From assembly GCA_031216915.1 (NCBI GenBank), contig CM062294.1, forward strand, positions 391,149,217-391,213,216: a stretch of 64,000 bases of DNA, read 5' to 3'. Below, piece by piece: positions 12,461-24,044 of this stretch. A model generated the notes under the pieces. That model was not told where the DNA came from, searched no databases, and saw only the letters and a program-made list of their open reading frames with translations. The DNA is from Pictodentalium vernedei (taxonomy: Eukaryota > Mollusca > Scaphopoda > Dentaliida > Dentaliidae). How positions within the stretch are numbered: position 1 is the first letter of the stretch; each line of letters begins with the position of its first letter. Made by a program: the position numbers and the translations under genes.

Positions 12461-13573
12461 AACTGATTGCACTAATTTTGGTACAAAAAGGTTGCTGGCG
12501 GCCATCTTGAATTTTGGACCGCACCCAAAAACACTCGTTCTCATCCCACGGTGATAACAAAGGTACCCAAGAAGTTTTGTGAAGATCAGTTCAAAAATAC
12601 AGACTCTAGCCCGAGCTGTATTGACATGTGCAGACATTTATTCAAATCAGAACTTTCATACAAAAGTTCTGTACAAAAAACTGATTGCACCAATTTTTGT
12701 GCAAAATGACCGCCGGCAGCCATCTTAAATTTTGGACTACACCCAAAAACACTCGTTCTCATCCCAAGGTGGTAACAAAGGTGCCCAAGAAGTTTCCTAA
12801 AGATCCGTTCATAAATACGGCCTCTAGCCTGAGCCGTATTGCCATTTGCAGTTACAGTGCTGAAAGTAACTTTAAATAGATCAAAGTTAGTCTAATTGGC
12901 ATAATTTATGCACTAGAAAAAAACCCTGTATTATATGTGATGTACCCCATGGTACTAAACCTTCACACAGAAAATTATTCAAATCGGTGCTTTCATATGG
13001 AAGTTCTGTACAAAAATCTGATTGCACCTAATTTTGTACAAAATGGCCGCCAGTGGCCATCTTGAATTTCAGACCGGACCCAAAAACACTCGTTCTCTGT
13101 GATAAGAAAGGTACCCAAGAAGTTTCGTAAAGATCGGGTCATAAATACGGCCTCTAGCCTGAGCCATATTGGCATTTGAACTTACAGTGCTGAAAGTAAC
13201 ACTAAATAAATCAAAAGTTAGTCTAATTTGCATAATTTACGCACGAGAAAAAAACCCGTATTATATGTGATGTATCCCATGGTACTAAACATTTATACAA
13301 AAAATTATTCAAATCGGAGCTTTCATATGGAAGTTCTGCGCAAAAATCTGATTGCACCTAATTTTGGTACAAAATGGCTGCCAGTGGCCGTCCTAAATTT
13401 CGGACTGGACCCCAAAACTCTTGTTCTCGTCTCACGGTGAGAACAAAGGTACCCAGGAAGTTTCGTAAAGATCGGTTCATAAATATGGCTTCTAGCCCGA
13501 GCAGACGCCAGTCGGACGACAGACGACGGGCCGTGGCAATATCTTAAATTTGGCTTTGCCTAAGTTGAGCTAA
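12461..13573 (+). mobile_element. Family B element, 5'-truncated
   Basis: About three long units carry the phrases TACAAAATGGCCGCC, AACACTCGTTCTC and AAGAAGTTTCGTAAAGATC. The array ends in an ACGACAGACGACGGGCC tract and an ATCTTAAATTTGGC/GCCTAAGTTGAGCTAA hairpin. The usual family B 5' end (ATGAAAGTGTCAATGACACT) is absent; the sequence starts abruptly after the previous element's end. Confidence 0.65.
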
Positions 13574-14277
13574 AAATGCTGACTCAGCACTTTTTCAAAG
13601 TCCTAAAAAAGTACCTCCATGATAAAACCGATAGCATTTTTTTTTTCCATTTCATTCTGTTGGTCCGAAGGAAGCTTCACATCAAATAAGAATTCTCAGT
13701 GCTGTGTAGTTTTGGAGATATGGGCGTTTTAATTTTTTTCTATTTTTAGCTCCTGCGGTTCCCATGGGGCGACGGGAAAAAAATTTGGGCATAAAGTAAG
13801 TACTTATGACCCAATAAGACCTCATATCAAATTTGGTTCAAATCTGCCTCTCGGTTTGGAAAACAGAAATTTTGGGCAGGGCGAAAATTCTTGCTCCTCC
13901 CATAACGAAGGCAAATATAGCTCCTCCCATAACCAAGGCAAATATAGCTCCGCGAACTTCTCTTGAACAAATCTGAGTTTACACCTCAAAAGGAAGGTGC
14001 ACTCCAAATATCAAGTTTCTGCTACTGCTGGTTCATGAGAAGATTTTTTAAGATTTAGGCTCACTTTTTGGGCGTGGCCCTACCAAGGGGCGGGTCGACT
14101 TGGTTTGAACAAAATTGAATTGACATGTGATAGGGAACATGCAAACCAGATTTGGTTCAAATTGGCTGAGTAGTTTGTGAGAAAAAGTCGATAATGTAAA
14201 GTTAATGCCGGACGGATGGACGACAGATGAACGACAGACGGAAAGTGATTAGTAAAGCTCCCCTTGAGGTGATCTAA
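13574..14277 (+). mobile_element. Family A tail fragment
   Basis: Begins at the conserved ATGCTGACTCAGCA hairpin and follows the family A tail through the CTATTTTTAGCTCC and CTGGTTCATGAGAAG phrases to a GACGGATGGACGACAG tract. The terminus is degraded (AGCTCCCCTTGAGGTGATCTAA). No 5' part is present. Confidence 0.65.
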
Positions 14278-15516
14278 AAAGCACTCAATCATCTTTAACT
14301 GACCACAGTGACCTTAACCCATCATTTTGAACCTCCAAGGAGTTAAGACACATTTGGTGTTTGTACCAACATATAAGAGTGACCCACTTCAAAATTTTGG
14401 GCATCATCCACATTTTTGTGCGTTGAAATTCATTTATAAATAGAATTACATGAGGTTATAATATGCAATTTCTAGCATCCCTGCATTCAATGAACCCTGG
14501 ATAACCCCAGTGACCTTGACCCAATGAGTTTTGACTTATACCCATATTTTGAACCCCTTAGGACAAACTGGCAACAAGTTTCAACTTATTTGGTGTTGAT
14601 CCCAAGGTGATATGTCACACCATGCCTGAAATAGGAGCTTAACTCACTTTCAGTATACTTAACTCCATCCACTGAACCTCACTTTTAACTGGTAGAGTGC
14701 TTAATTATTTTTGGCCGTCAAAGTTTGTTCCCATGTCTTTGCCTCATTACAGTTTATGGGAGAGTGATGCAGGCACTCTCCCATGAACTACATAACAAAG
14801 CAAATCCATACAGAGAATGTGGTTCAGATCCATTTAATATGAAGCTTTCAAACTAGGGCACCTGTACTTCATTGCAAAGCCCAGTTATGGGCTTCCAGCA
14901 CTCTACCAGTTAAGTTGCAACAGGTTGTGTATCAATGGAGTGGTGGCATTTCTCCCTGGTAACCAATGTGTGAAAAAAAAACAAAGTGTATTCAATGAAT
15001 AATGTTTCAGATTGGAAGTTTCTATAATATTTAATATTGTTCAAAAATCTGCCATTGAAAAAGAGACAAACATACACATGCAGACTAATTCATTTAACTC
15101 CCACTCCCTGCCTCTTCATTCAATTTAGGCGATTTAAAACTTATTCAATTTTCTGCTGCCATTCAATAAACATGGACATAATTCTGTGAGACAGAGAATC
15201 CAAAATCAAACACTTCATATGGGCAGTTTCAGTCTAATAAGGGCCATAACTCTACAACACATGCTATATGTGGATAATGGTCAATCACCATACCGAAGTA
15301 CATCAAAATCTGACCAGTTTTGACGGAATCCTTGACTACATGCCCACCAAAACCACCTTTGAAGGTTGGGGATATAACAGTGTGTTTTGTTTCTGATTAA
15401 TAAAAAATTACTCTTCTGTGATCGCAAAAACAGACAAAAAATTCATGCATTCGAAGGCCTGCTTACGTGAAAAAGTTCAGTGGTCTTCAAATTTCATAGT
15501 AAAGCCTCCAACTTAC
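14278..15516. other. Intronic DNA with two inverted repeats
   Basis: Intron downstream of ZDHHC exon 3. It contains diverged GTGACC-type phrases, a hairpin at about 14757-14786 (ATGGGAGAGTG/CACTCTCCCAT), and a wider inverted pair AACTGGTAGAGTGCT/AGCACTCTACCAGTT near 14687 and 14898, perhaps an old MITE. I looked for the next exon (the DHHC tetrapeptide exon) on the minus strand and did not find it. Confidence 0.5.
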
Positions 15517-15674
15517 CTCTATACATGAATTACAAACACTACAATGTGAACACCTGGGAGGTCTATAAAACTGGCAGGTTGTACACCATTTCATCCGCAC
15601 AGAAATTCCTTTAATTTCTACATTTTTATACAAAGGAGCCCTGAAATCTTCATCTTTGACTTCATCTTCATGTG
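15517..15674 (-). CDS. ZDHHC5/8: ZDHHC5/8-type protein S-acyltransferase, exon with cysteine-rich domain (partial)
   Basis: Family function: transfers palmitate from palmitoyl-CoA to cysteines of membrane proteins. This 158-nt exon has an acceptor (GCTCTTTTTCAG) before 15674 and a donor GTAAGT after 15517. Translated on the minus strand it gives 52 codons plus two bases, starting [20 protein letters not shown], then a cysteine-rich stretch with [20 protein letters not shown] and NSCIE. This is the zinc-binding part of the DHHC domain (Cys-x2-Cys, later His-Cys-x2-Cys) and matches animal ZDHHC5 and ZDHHC8 closely. The first two bases complete an Ala codon begun in the upstream exon. The catalytic DHHC motif belongs to the next exon, which is not in the window. 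ZDHHC5 and ZDHHC8 are vertebrate duplicates, so an invertebrate gene is best named jointly. Confidence 0.95.
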
Positions 15675-15756
15675 CTGAAAAAGAGCAAACAATGGTTCTC
15701 AGTTGACTATTTTAGTGTTGTGATGTATTTTGGAGCTTCTGAACCCAAGTTTTAAT

Positions 15757-15860
15757 ACATTACATGTATGAAGCTGCATTGCATTTGTGTTTCTGTATCT
15801 GAAATTCTAAATTATTGGAAACATTAAAGTTGAAACAACATGCAATAACATTGCACAAGT
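15757..15860. repeat. Left arm of a 104-bp inverted repeat pair
   Basis: This segment, running from TACATGTATGAAGCTGCATT to ACATTGCACAAG, is the reverse complement of 17825-17928 with only a handful of mismatches. About 2 kb separates the arms, holding a family A array and a SINE. It could be the terminal repeats of a larger transposon or an inverted duplication. Confidence 0.8.
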
Positions 15861-15861
15861 T

Positions 15862-17179
15862 AAATTTCAGGTTCCCATAGGGTGCCCAAATATTAACCCA
15901 GGCACTCAAATTGAACAAACTAGTATCTGACAGCCCTAGAGATGTTGTATACCAAATATGAAAGCATTCCGACTGGTGGATCTGAAGAAGAAGATTTTTA
16001 AAGAAATTTCCTCATATTACACTAAGTTAAAATTTGGGCTGCCATAGCGAGCCCAAATATATACCTATGGACCAAATTTGAACAAACTTGAATCTGACCC
16101 CCTTGGAGATGTTGTAAACCAAATATGAAAGCATTCTAACTGGTGGATCTGAAGAAGATGATTTTTAAAAATTATCCCCATATTGAACTAAGTTAAAATT
16201 TGGGCTCCCATAGGAAGCCCAAATATTAACCTAGGGACTTGGTTTGAACAATCTTGATTCTGACCCTCATAACAATGATGTATACCAAACATTAAAAGAT
16301 TCTGACTGCTGGTTCTGAAAAATATTTTTAAAGAATATTCCCCATCGTGTCCAAAGTTAAAAATTCTTGAGCCCAAAGCTGAACCAATGGGCTTTATTTT
16401 AACAAACTTGTATCCGACCCCCCTATGAATGTTGTATACCGAATATCAAAAGATTCTGCCCATTGGTTCTGAAGAAAAGATTTTTTTAATTTTTGCAAAT
16501 ATGCTGACTCAGCATTTTTCCGATGCCCTCTTCAGAACACCCTAACACAACGAAAGGCAATTTTTTAAACCATTCAATTACTAGACCTATGGATGCTTCA
16601 TACCAAATAACAGCTCTCTGTTCCATTTGGTTTGGGAAATATGGGCATTTGAAAATATTTCTATTTTTAGCTCCTGGGGTTCCCATAGGGATGCAAGAAT
16701 TTTTTTTTGCATGAGTCAAGTACTTATGATCCAATAAAACTACATACCAAATTTGGTTCAAATCAGACCATCCGTTCAGAAAATAGAAATTTGGTGTGGG
16801 AGGGAGCCTAAAATCTTACCCCTCCCATTATAAAGCCAAATATTGCTTCACAAACTTTGTTTGAACAAACTTGATTCTACACCTCAAAAGGAAGCTCCAT
16901 AACAAATATCAAGTCATTGTACCCACTGGTTCATGTGTAGAAGATTTTAAAAATATTTTGGAGCATTTTCCCTCCCACCCTACATAGTACATATGGGGCT
17001 GGGCATGTTGAGTTGTACAAAAATGCAACGCCCCTTTGGGACCATCACTCACACAAACTTTCACTTGAACTGGCCCAGTGGTTTTGGAGGAGAAGACCAA
17101 AACATGGTGTTGATGGACAGCGGACGCCAGACAGAGAGCGATGAGATTAGCTCAGCTTGACTTTGTCAAGGTGAGCTAA
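15862..17179 (+). mobile_element. Family A element, 5'-truncated, A2 subtype end
   Basis: Diverged 167-bp type monomers (phrases GGTGGATCTGAAGAAGA and GAACAAACTTGAATCTGACC), then the ATGCTGACTCAGCAT tail hairpin near 16501 and the terminal hairpin AGCTCAGCTTGAC/GTCAAGGTGAGCT plus AA at 17149-17179. The 5' CAAGAGGCCCC end is missing. Confidence 0.7.
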
Positions 17180-17296
17180 TAATCACCATTACATGTATGT
17201 TTATGCACAAAATGTTGCAGCAGAGTCAAGCTCTTGTTTCTTGGTATATCTCGATGAGTCAGGAAATGGTCTAGGAAACAAGCGCGAGACTGAGAT

Positions 17297-17621
17297 TTAT
17301 TTATTTATTTAATTATTGGTGTTTAAGGTCACATACTTATGTACAATGGCTTATCGTGACTGTGACAGTCTTACGGGTGGAGGAAGCCGGAGTACCCGGA
17401 GAGAACCACCAAGCATCAATGAGCAACTGTCAGCTCCTTAACATTCTAACTCTGTTCAAGCTCCGCTCAAGCAGGGTTACAGCTGTTGAAGACATGTGGT
17501 GTACCATTGACGTGCAGTACGCCTTAGTACACGGCGTCATCATGCCCCATGCAGGCAACCAGGATAAAATGCCTTGCCCAAGGACACAACGCGGGTCGTC
17601 CCGTACAGGGATCGAACTCGG
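17297..17621 (-). mobile_element. tRNA-derived SINE, 5'-truncated
   Basis: The body matches the other copies here (GTGTCCTTGGGCAAG and GAGAACCACC phrases on one strand or the other), with an ATTTATTT-type tail at the left end. It is flanked by a 12-bp target duplication CGAGACTGAGAT at 17285-17296 and 17622-17633. The 5' end lies at the B-box region, so the A box is lost. Confidence 0.9.
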
Positions 17622-17824
17622 CGAGACTGAGATAAAACATTTTGCACATCATACTGATGATGCCAGATTTATCTTACAATTCTCAATGTAGTGACAATAA
17701 CTTCATAAACTTGCATGTTAATTTCAGATTTCATTGTCAGACTCACAAAATACTGGTTGTTTCAGTTGAAAGTGTATGTGGCTGCCCTGGACTTTATAAG
17801 CACCTTAGTTCAACATTGCAAAAA

Positions 17825-17928
17825 GCTTGTGCAATGTAACTGCATGTTGTTTCAACTTTAATGTTTCCAATAATTTGTAATTCCAGATACAGAAACACAA
17901 ATGAAATGCAACTTCATACATGTATTAT
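17825..17928. repeat. Right arm of the 104-bp inverted repeat pair
   Basis: Reverse complement of 15757-15860 with few differences. It lies directly left of a SINE insertion. Confidence 0.8.
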
Positions 17929-17942
17929 GTAAACAAAGAGTT

Positions 17943-18306
17943 GGGAGCGCAGTGGCTCAGTAGGTAGAGGTGCAGGCTGCAAGCTGAGAGGTCCTCGGTT
18001 CGAATCCCACCTGCGGCAACCGCGTTGTGACCTTGGGCAAGACACTTCATCTCCATTGCCCGCGTGGGGGCACGATGACGCCATGTACTAAGGCGTACTG
18101 CACGTCGATGGTACGCATGTCTTCAACCAATCTAACCCTGCCTGTGCTGCAGTGCGGAGTTACGATGTTGGGGAGCTGGCAGCTGCTTGTCGTTGCTTGG
18201 TGGTTCTCTCCGGGTACTCCGGCTTCCTCCACCCGTAAAACTGTCACGGTCATGAATAGCCATTGTGCATAAATATGTGACCTTAAACATCAATAAATAA
18301 ATAAAT
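17943..18306 (+). mobile_element. Full-length tRNA-derived SINE
   Basis: The best copy of the family. The head GGGAGCGCAGTGGCTCAGTA contains a pol III A-box-like segment, and GGTTCGAATCC is a B box. The body holds CCTTGGGCAAGACACTTC and TCTCTCCGGGTACTCCGGC, and the tail is (ATAA)n. A 12-bp target duplication AAACAAAGAGTT flanks it (17931-17942, 18307-18318). Mobilisation by a LINE enzyme is family knowledge; no partner LINE is visible in the window. Confidence 0.95.
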
Positions 18307-18318
18307 AAACAAAGAGTT

Positions 18319-18640
18319 ATTGAGCATGAGTCTGTATACAGAAGTCACAGGATGCAGAATGTGTATCAGGGGCCCCTTGTGTGTTCAGGTTTGGGGAGTG
18401 CAGATAATTGGCATTGGCCAATAAGTAGATTATCGCAACATATCGGTATCGGCAAAAGGATGTCTCTCAGCCTATATCATTGCCAATACTTTTTCAGAAA
18501 TTTCGCGTCAGAAAAATCCAGCAAAAATAATAAATATTAGGATATTCTTTGTTTAGAAATACCATTTTCGATATAACAGCAACATAGTGAGTGATATTTT
18601 ATTCAAATAAATTATTGTTCAGTGTTGTTCTCCTTATTCA
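18319..18640. other. No recognisable gene or element
   Basis: AT-rich intron sequence between a SINE and a family A tail. Nothing is supported here. Confidence 0.4.
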
Positions 18641-20326
18641 TTTATCACCCATTTTCGATTGCCCTCTACATAGCTCCCTAACACAACCAATGACAAGTTT
18701 TTTTTATCAATAGATTCTACTGGTCCTAAGGATGCTTCATCAGGGACCAGCCGTGAGGGTGACTAGGGCGATTATGTCACCTTTCTAAGCCCAAAGTCGC
18801 CAAGAAAAAATAGGGCGATTACAAGTCACCCTCTAAAAATTGGCCAAAATGAGGAAAGGCTGAACTGAGTGACCCGAGGTTTACATAAAAACAATTATTT
18901 TCAAGAATCGAATGTGCGTGAGCGTGATAAAGGGGCATTTTCATTCATCGAATAAGCGACCATTTATTTGAAATCACAGGAGAATCAATTGTCCATTGTC
19001 GCTTTTTTGCAGATTTTTTATTTCTATTTTGTTCCGTCTCAGTCAGAGCTTCAATTGTCAAAACAAAAATAGGTGACTTACGCGACTCAACAAAATAACC
19101 CAGTTCTAAAGTATGTTACGTCGCTTAGGATGCTGAAAATTCTCTGCTGAAAATGTATACACAATGGACGTATTTTCTAACATTGTATTTTTATTTCGTT
19201 TTGCTGACGACTTAACTGTTGGGCCGTCTATTCCCAGAAAAACACAAATGGAACTGAAACACGTGAAAAAAGCTTTAGTGATGACAAGAAAAACTTTGTA
19301 CAGGGCACAAGTGTGCAAAAGAAGGATCTTGAAAAAGTACCTTCCAAGCATCCTTCTTACATCTGGTCCTGTTCACACTTTCAGGCTTTGGAAATTATTA
19401 GCTTAGTACACATTGGTGAAAGACAACCACAGGCGGGTGCTTGGGGGATTGAGACGAAGAAAAGGGGAGGGGTCATGAAGGAGAGGGTAGCAGTGGGCGA
19501 TTTTCAATCAATAATTACTTTGTGATTTTTTAACATGGCATAGATGCATCATAGACAAATGGCCCTGGATTAAATGGGCGTTAATGGAGGACCACAAGCT
19601 GAAAGTATGATGGGGCAATAGGGGGTGGTACATAAATATTCTTAATTTTCCCCATTTGCATATGAAATCTCCCTACTTGACTCTGCAGTCTCCCTATTTT
19701 TTCTGGAGGGAGACATGAAGTCTCCCTAAAATTCCCCCCTAGGCTGGTCCCTGTGTTTCATACCAAATAACAATTCTCTGTTCCGTGTGTTTTGGGAAAT
19801 ATGGGCGTTTGAAAATATTTTCTATTTTTAGCTCCTGGGGTTCCCACGGGGAACATGGGAATTTTTTTAGCATGAGTCAAGTACTTATGACTCAATAATA
19901 TCACATACCGAATTTCGTTCAAATCAGACCATCGGTTCAGAAAACAGAAATTTGGGGTGTGGTCAAAAATCTTGCCCCTCCCATTCCGAAGGTAAATATT
20001 GCTCCATGAACTTCGTTTGAACAAACTTGATACTACACCCCAGAAGGAAGCTCCATACCAAATATCAAGTCATTGTACCCACTGGTTCATGAGAAGTTTT
20101 TCTAGAATTTTGGAGCATTTTTCCCCACCCCCTACTTATGGAGCATGGAAACTTTATTTGAACAAACTTGAATGGACATATAAGGGCCATGCATATCAAA
20201 GTTGGTTCAATTTGGCCCGGAGTTTGGGAGGAGAAGTCAATAATGTAAAGTTCATGACGGATGAATGGACGACAGACAGAAAGTGATCACTTGAGCTCCC
20301 CCTGACTTTCAGTCAGGTGGTCAAAA
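18641..20326 (+). mobile_element. Family A tail, split by a hAT MITE
   Basis: Tail phrases (CTAACACAACCAATG, CTACTGGTCCTAAGGATGCTTCAT) run to 18740 and resume at 19754 with TGTTTCATACCAAATAACA. They continue to a GACGGATGAATGGACGACAG tract and a degraded terminus CTCCCCCTGACTTTCAGTCAGG near 20295-20318. Confidence 0.65.
18741..19753. mobile_element. Non-autonomous hAT-type element (1.0 kb)
   Basis: Perfect 12-bp terminal inverted repeats CAGGGACCAGCC/GGCTGGTCCCTG, flanked by an 8-bp target duplication with one mismatch (TGCTTCAT at 18733-18740, TGTTTCAT at 19754-19761). It interrupts a family A tail that reads through on both sides. No transposase domain is recognised. An 80-codon frame at 19164-19406 is unexplained. 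Confidence 0.85.
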
Positions 20327-20435
20327 AACTGACTGATTCTTGGGCAGCACTTAGCATGAAAAATATGCAGTACTTGTGACACAAATGGCACATAAAATTC
20401 TGTGCTGAATAGGACTTTGAGAAAGATCATATCAG

Positions 20436-21860
20436 ATGAAAGTGCCAATGACACTGCAGCTCAACTTGTCCAAGAAGGGACTGAACTAAGTTGAAAGATC
20501 CAGTAATGCCCAGTCATTCACTCAAGTTTCTACAGAAAATACATCAGACAAAAACTACATATGAAATCTGAAAAAACTGGGTGAGGGGTGGGAGCTGTTG
20601 GGTGTACTAATGCAATTGTTATTTATTTATTATTATTTATTGGTGTTTAAGGTCACATACTTATGCACAATGGCTAATCGTGACCGTGACAGTTTTACAG
20701 GTGGAGGAAGCCGGAGTACCCGGAGAGAACCACCAAGCATCGATGAGCAACTGTCAGCTCCTCAACATTCTAACTCTGTTCAAGCTCCGCTCAAGCAGGG
20801 TTACAGCAGTTGAAGATATGTGCACCATCGACGTGCAGTATGCCCTAGTACACGGCTTCATCGTGCCCCCATGTAGGCAACCGGGATAAAGTGCCTCGCC
20901 CAAATTTGCAACGCGGGGTGTTCCATACAGGGATCGAACTCGGGACCTCTAGCATAGAAGTCCAACAGTCTACCACTGAGCCGCCACGCTCCCAATGCAA
21001 CTGTTAACAATTTATGTCAAACCAAAGATGACCGGTGAAGTCCATCTTTTTAAATGGAATGCACAAAAATTTGATAACTCCCATCTAGACATCATACCAA
21101 AGTTACACATAAAATTTGAAAAAGATCTGGTGAGAGGTGCGACCTGTAGGGTCAGCTAATGGAATTGTTGACAATTTATATGCCAAATCCAAGATGGCCA
21201 CTGCCAGACATGTTTTTCAACAAAATTCAGAATAATTGGATAGCTCTCATCTAGACATCACACCAAAGCTACAGAAGAAATTTCAAAAAAGATGGGGTGA
21301 GGGATATGGCCTATAGGGTGTGCTAATGGGATTACTGACAATTTATATGCCAAATCCAACATGTTTTACAATGAAATTGAAGAAAAATTTGACAGCTCTC
21401 ATCTAGACATCACACCAAAACTACATATGAAATTTGAAAAAGACTGGGTGGGAGTTGCGGCTTGCAGGGTGTGCTAATGGCAATGTTGACAATTTATATG
21501 ACACATCTAAGATGGTCGAAGACGGCAATATTTTTCAACAAAAGTTGGAAAAATTTGATAGCTCCCATCTAGACATTGCCCCAAAGCCACATATCAAATT
21601 TGGGACTGATCGGGTGAGAGCCGTGGTCTGTGGGGTGACTAAAGGAATTGTTGGACAGTTTATATCCAAATCCAAGATGGCTCCTGGCAGCCATGTTTTT
21701 CAACAAAACTCAGAAAAATTCAATAGATCCCATCTAGACATCACGCCAAAGCTACATATTAAATTTGGGATTAACTGGGTCAGAGCTGCGGCCTGTAGGG
21801 TGTGCTAAATGAATTGTGAACGAATTGTGGACGGACAAACGGCAATACTCACATATGAGT
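20436..21860 (+). mobile_element. Family B-type element with about 165-bp array
   Basis: The 5' end ATGAAAGTGCCAATGACACT is followed by subterminal CAGCTCAACTTGTCC. About five units of near 165 bp carry GACAATTTATATG, CCCATCTAGACATCA and AAACTACATATGAAATTTG phrases. A GTGGACGGACAAACGG tract near 21828 marks the 3' region. The terminal hairpin is degraded (ACTCACATATGAGT). A SINE interrupts it. Confidence 0.65.
20621..20993 (-). mobile_element. tRNA-derived SINE with a different tRNA-like head
   Basis: Complete copy on the minus strand. The head contains CGGCTCAGTGGTAGAC and a B box GAGTTCGATCCC; the left end is an ATTTATTTATT tail. The target duplication is 12 bp with one mismatch (AATGCAATTGTT at 20609-20620, AATGCAACTGTT at 20994-21005). 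Confidence 0.92.
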
Positions 21861-22300
21861 AGATATGTGGCTTATTTTTTTTAGGTGGCTTCTCAAATTA
21901 ATGTGGCTCCTTTGTCCAACCAATAGTTATGTGGCTCAAATTTTAAGTGCCTTCTCGAAATTATGTGGCCTTTTTTCTAACAAATGGCTATTTATGTGTC
22001 CAGTGTCCATTCATAGTTTATGTGGCTTATATTTTTAAGTGGCTTAAATTTTATGAGGCTATCAATTATGTGGCTGCCAATTATGTGGCTTTTCTACTAA
22101 AAAATGGCTCTTTATGTGCTCATGTCCATATACATTATATGTGGCTTCCAAACTTTTATGCGGCTGTCCATATATTTTAAAGTGCCTTCCCAACTTTTAT
22201 GTGGCTGTCCCTATATAATTTTATGAGTCTTATATTTTTAAGTGGCTTCTCAACTTTTATGAAGCTATCAATTATGTGGCTGCCAATGGATGGATGTCCA
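21861..22300 (+). repeat. Degenerate TTATGTGGCT short repeats
   Basis: The decamer TTATGTGGCT and close variants (TTTAAGTGGCTT, TTATGAGGCT) recur irregularly every 15-40 bp for over 400 bp. It is too irregular for a simple tandem array. Confidence 0.7.
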
Positions 22301-22891
22301 AAAATTTGGACATCGCTGTTCCAACCCTTAATGTGACTATGATGTAAAGTGTCTTACTAAGTCACAAAGATGATTTTCAGATGCCTAGAAAATTTCTGTT
22401 ATGTGGCTAGCATGAAATTTAAGAACACAGAATTTCAGACACAATTTTTATTTGTTTTTCTTTAATCATTGGACTTTGCAATATTTTATTAACAAATTCT
22501 TTAGGCACTCGTGATAGCATGTCATTCACCATCCTGCAATGCTACAGAATCTAATCTGCAAAAAAGGAAATTTTTAAAAATATGAATCTCATGTTCTATT
22601 TTCGTTTGTTTTTTTTGTACAGTCTAATTTTACACTACATGTATTTGTTTGACAGAGCTCTGTCACACAAGGTATAGCTGGTTAAATATTTGTCCTACAA
22701 GTGCTAAATAGTGTCATAGAAGAGATTTCCAAGTAAAAAAAGGGCAGATTTTCTATGACCAGGGAGGTGCCTGAGAAACAAAGATTTTTTTTAATAGCCT
22801 TAATTTAAAAATAATTTAACTTCATAATTTAATTCAGCCATGAATTAATTCATAACTTTACTAAAATGAAGCTACAATTCAAAATACTCAC

Positions 22892-23013
22892 CTCTTGGAT
22901 AACTTCCAGGATCCCTGAAGGTAGCCAGTGAAAAATTAGTGATCACATACAATGTTACAATACCCTGGACTGCAGCTATTGCAAACGAGTATTTAGTGCT
23001 AAGGTAAATGCAA
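22892..23013 (-). CDS. ZDHHC5/8: ZDHHC5/8-type protein S-acyltransferase, exon 2
   Basis: 122 nt between an acceptor (GTTTCAG) before 23013 and a donor GTGAGT after 22892. The single upstream T completes the last codon of exon 1 (Ile). Forty codons follow, beginning CIYLSTKYSFAIAAVQG and ending NFSLATFRDPGSYPR, then a G that starts the Ala codon finished in exon 3. The middle is hydrophobic and corresponds to the second transmembrane segment. The NFSLATFRDPGSYPRA ending matches the ZDHHC5/8 signature before the cysteine-rich domain. The intron phases at both ends agree with the neighbouring exons, which makes chance very unlikely. Confidence 0.94.
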
Positions 23014-23341
23014 CTGAAACATAAGAAACATAAACTAAATTATCAAGGAAACAAAATTTGTAATCTTGAAAATAGAGCTGGGAATTATTTAAATTTCAGG
23101 TTCTGTGTTGGCTGCCTGTATTTTGGGATGAGTTACATCTGTGTTCAGTATCGACACGATAGACATGAATACCCTTCGGCCTAAAAAAGTTAAAAATCTG
23201 TTTCTCAGGCCCTCCCACATGAACCTTTTGGCTGCCACATGCTCTCTTTTTATAACCAATGTAAACTTAAAAAAAATAAAAATTAAATGGTTTACACATG
23301 ATATTTTACCTAAGTTAATAAAATTGATAAATCTGTCCCTT

Positions 23342-23589
23342 ATTTATTATTGGTGTTTAAGGTCACATACTTATGCACAATGGCTAATCGTGACCATGAC
23401 AGTTTATGGGTGGAGGCAGCCTGAGTACCCGGAGAGAACCACCGAGCATCGACAAGCAGCTATCAGCTCCTCAACATTCTAACTCTGTTCAAGCTCTGCT
23501 CAAGCAGGGTTACAGTGCCTAACACCGGTTGAAGACATGTGTACCATCGACAAGCAGTACGCCTTAGTAAATGGCATCATAGTGCCCCC
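23342..23589 (-). mobile_element. tRNA-derived SINE, strongly 5'-truncated
   Basis: The left tail TTATTTATTATT and the body match the family. The head and B box are missing. A 12-bp target duplication AATCTGTCCCTT lies at 23330-23341 and 23590-23601. Confidence 0.9.
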
Positions 23590-23601
23590 AATCTGTCCCT
23601 T

Positions 23602-24044
23602 GCACTCAAAGGATGAAAGTATTTTCAGGATAGCAAAATCATCACATGTCCTTGTCAATAACAATACACTGTACATAATATATCTCGACCACATCAAAGT
23701 GACAAAGTTGCTTTCTTTATGCAAACTAAAATGCACACACAGAGGTGGTATTATGAAACTAATAAGTAAATTTTGACTAGATTGCAACTGTATTCAAGGC
23801 AAAATTTTCTGTATGCTTTTATGATCACAGAAGTGTAATGTTTCATTATTTGTGAACAAAACATGCTATTCTTAAATCTTTCTCACATTTTTAACCCTTT
23901 ACCTAATGAATCAGCTGCATACACCAACGTAATTTACAAATTACCGGTACACCACCACCAAGCTATTCTGTAGATTATGAGGCCTAAAACATAAAACAAA
24001 CCAAGAACATGAACTTTTGATGGCAAAGAAATAATTACAAAAAT
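23602..24044. other. No recognisable gene or element
   Basis: AT-rich intron sequence. Nothing supported on either strand. Confidence 0.4.

Larger units (their letters stand above)
15675..22891 (-). other. ZDHHC intron between coding exons 2 and 3 (7.2 kb)
   Basis: A phase-1 intron bounded by donor GTGAGT (22891-22886) and acceptor TTTTTCAG. It is filled by an inverted repeat pair, family A and B elements, three SINEs and a hAT MITE, listed separately. Confidence 0.9.

Noticed and set aside
17943..18306. tRNA gene
   Set aside because: The A-box-like and B-box segments belong to the SINE head; the sequence continues into the SINE body and tail and has a target duplication.
19164..19406. 80-codon frame in the hAT-type MITE as a transposase fragment
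   Set aside because: No BED finger, RNase H-like or dimerisation motif could be recognised.
23141..23482. 113-codon plus-strand frame
   Set aside because: Its second half is SINE sequence and the first half shows no family or splice evidence.
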